DNA from: Sanderia malayensis
Taxonomy: Eukaryota; Cnidaria; Scyphozoa; Semaeostomeae; Pelagiidae
Reading direction: 5' to 3'
Assembly: GCA_013076295.1 (NCBI GenBank)
Contig: RQOL01000861.1
Span: forward strand, 3,534,001 to 3,598,000
DNA length: 64,000 nt
In this document: positions 63,899 to 64,000 of the stretch, in pieces
How the letters are laid out: every line of letters begins with the position of its first letter
Numbering within the stretch: the first letter of the stretch is position 1
Position numbers and translations under genes: made by a program
Notes under the pieces: model-generated
What the model saw: the letters and a program-made list of their open reading frames with translations, nothing else
Database searches by the model: none
Told to the model about the DNA's origin: nothing

Positions 63899-64000
63899 CT
63901 TCGAGACAGAAAACAAAAGATTCAAATGATCATTGAAGACAGAAGATCAATTAAAACAGAGGATCTATAGAGGGATGTAGTTCTTAAGCATAGCTTATAC

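Overview
The window is animal nuclear DNA, AT-rich (roughly 36-38% GC by eye), with compact multi-exon genes. Introns are mostly 80-500 bp with GT-AG borders. The gene set (PLEKHG-type RhoGEF, extended synaptotagmin, ICA1, MAX, PPP5C, a SPARC-family matricellular protein, CEP128, PPP4R4) is metazoan. High gene density, short introns and many small inverted-repeat elements suggest an early-branching animal such as a sponge or cnidarian. That placement is inference; I see no decisive lineage marker.

Layout, left to right: about 2.5 kb without a convincing gene; a PLEKHG-type DH-PH RhoGEF (+, 2549-11833); an intronless essential myosin light chain (-, 13030-13488); an extended synaptotagmin (+, 14230-22557); ICA1/ICA69 (-, 24389-27419); the bHLH-zipper factor MAX (-, 28779-30662); about 3.4 kb of intergenic DNA with a 184-bp tandem satellite and a second, 192-bp duplicated unit; PPP5C (+, 34129-38605); a mosaic SPARC/SMOC/testican-like secreted protein (-, 39547-43965); a poorly coding 2.3 kb stretch; DNAJC4 (-, 46276-47840); CEP128 (+, 49305-57407); a dense palindrome array (57530-58345); and the 3' two thirds of PPP4R4 (-, 58803 to 63898, continuing past the right edge). 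Exon borders were read by eye; for ESYT, ICA1, MAX, PPP5C, the SMOC-like gene, DNAJC4 and PPP4R4 all splice phases add up.

The genes are unrelated housekeeping, signalling, membrane-contact, ciliary and matrix genes; nothing indicates an operon or one joint pathway. The best candidates for novelty are: (1) the secreted protein with order signal peptide - Kazal - EC - Tg1 - Tg1 - EC - antistasin-like, built from phase-1 exons; (2) the TTCCC(A/T)(A/T)GGGAA palindrome array between the convergent CEP128 and PPP4R4 genes; (3) the 184-bp satellite upstream of PPP5C; (4) a cluster of four CACGTG E-boxes in the MAX locus; (5) several MITE-like elements, a poly-A insertion with a 15-bp target-site duplication and an intronic TTAGGG array. 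I found no CRISPR array, rRNA, tRNA or prokaryote-type system.
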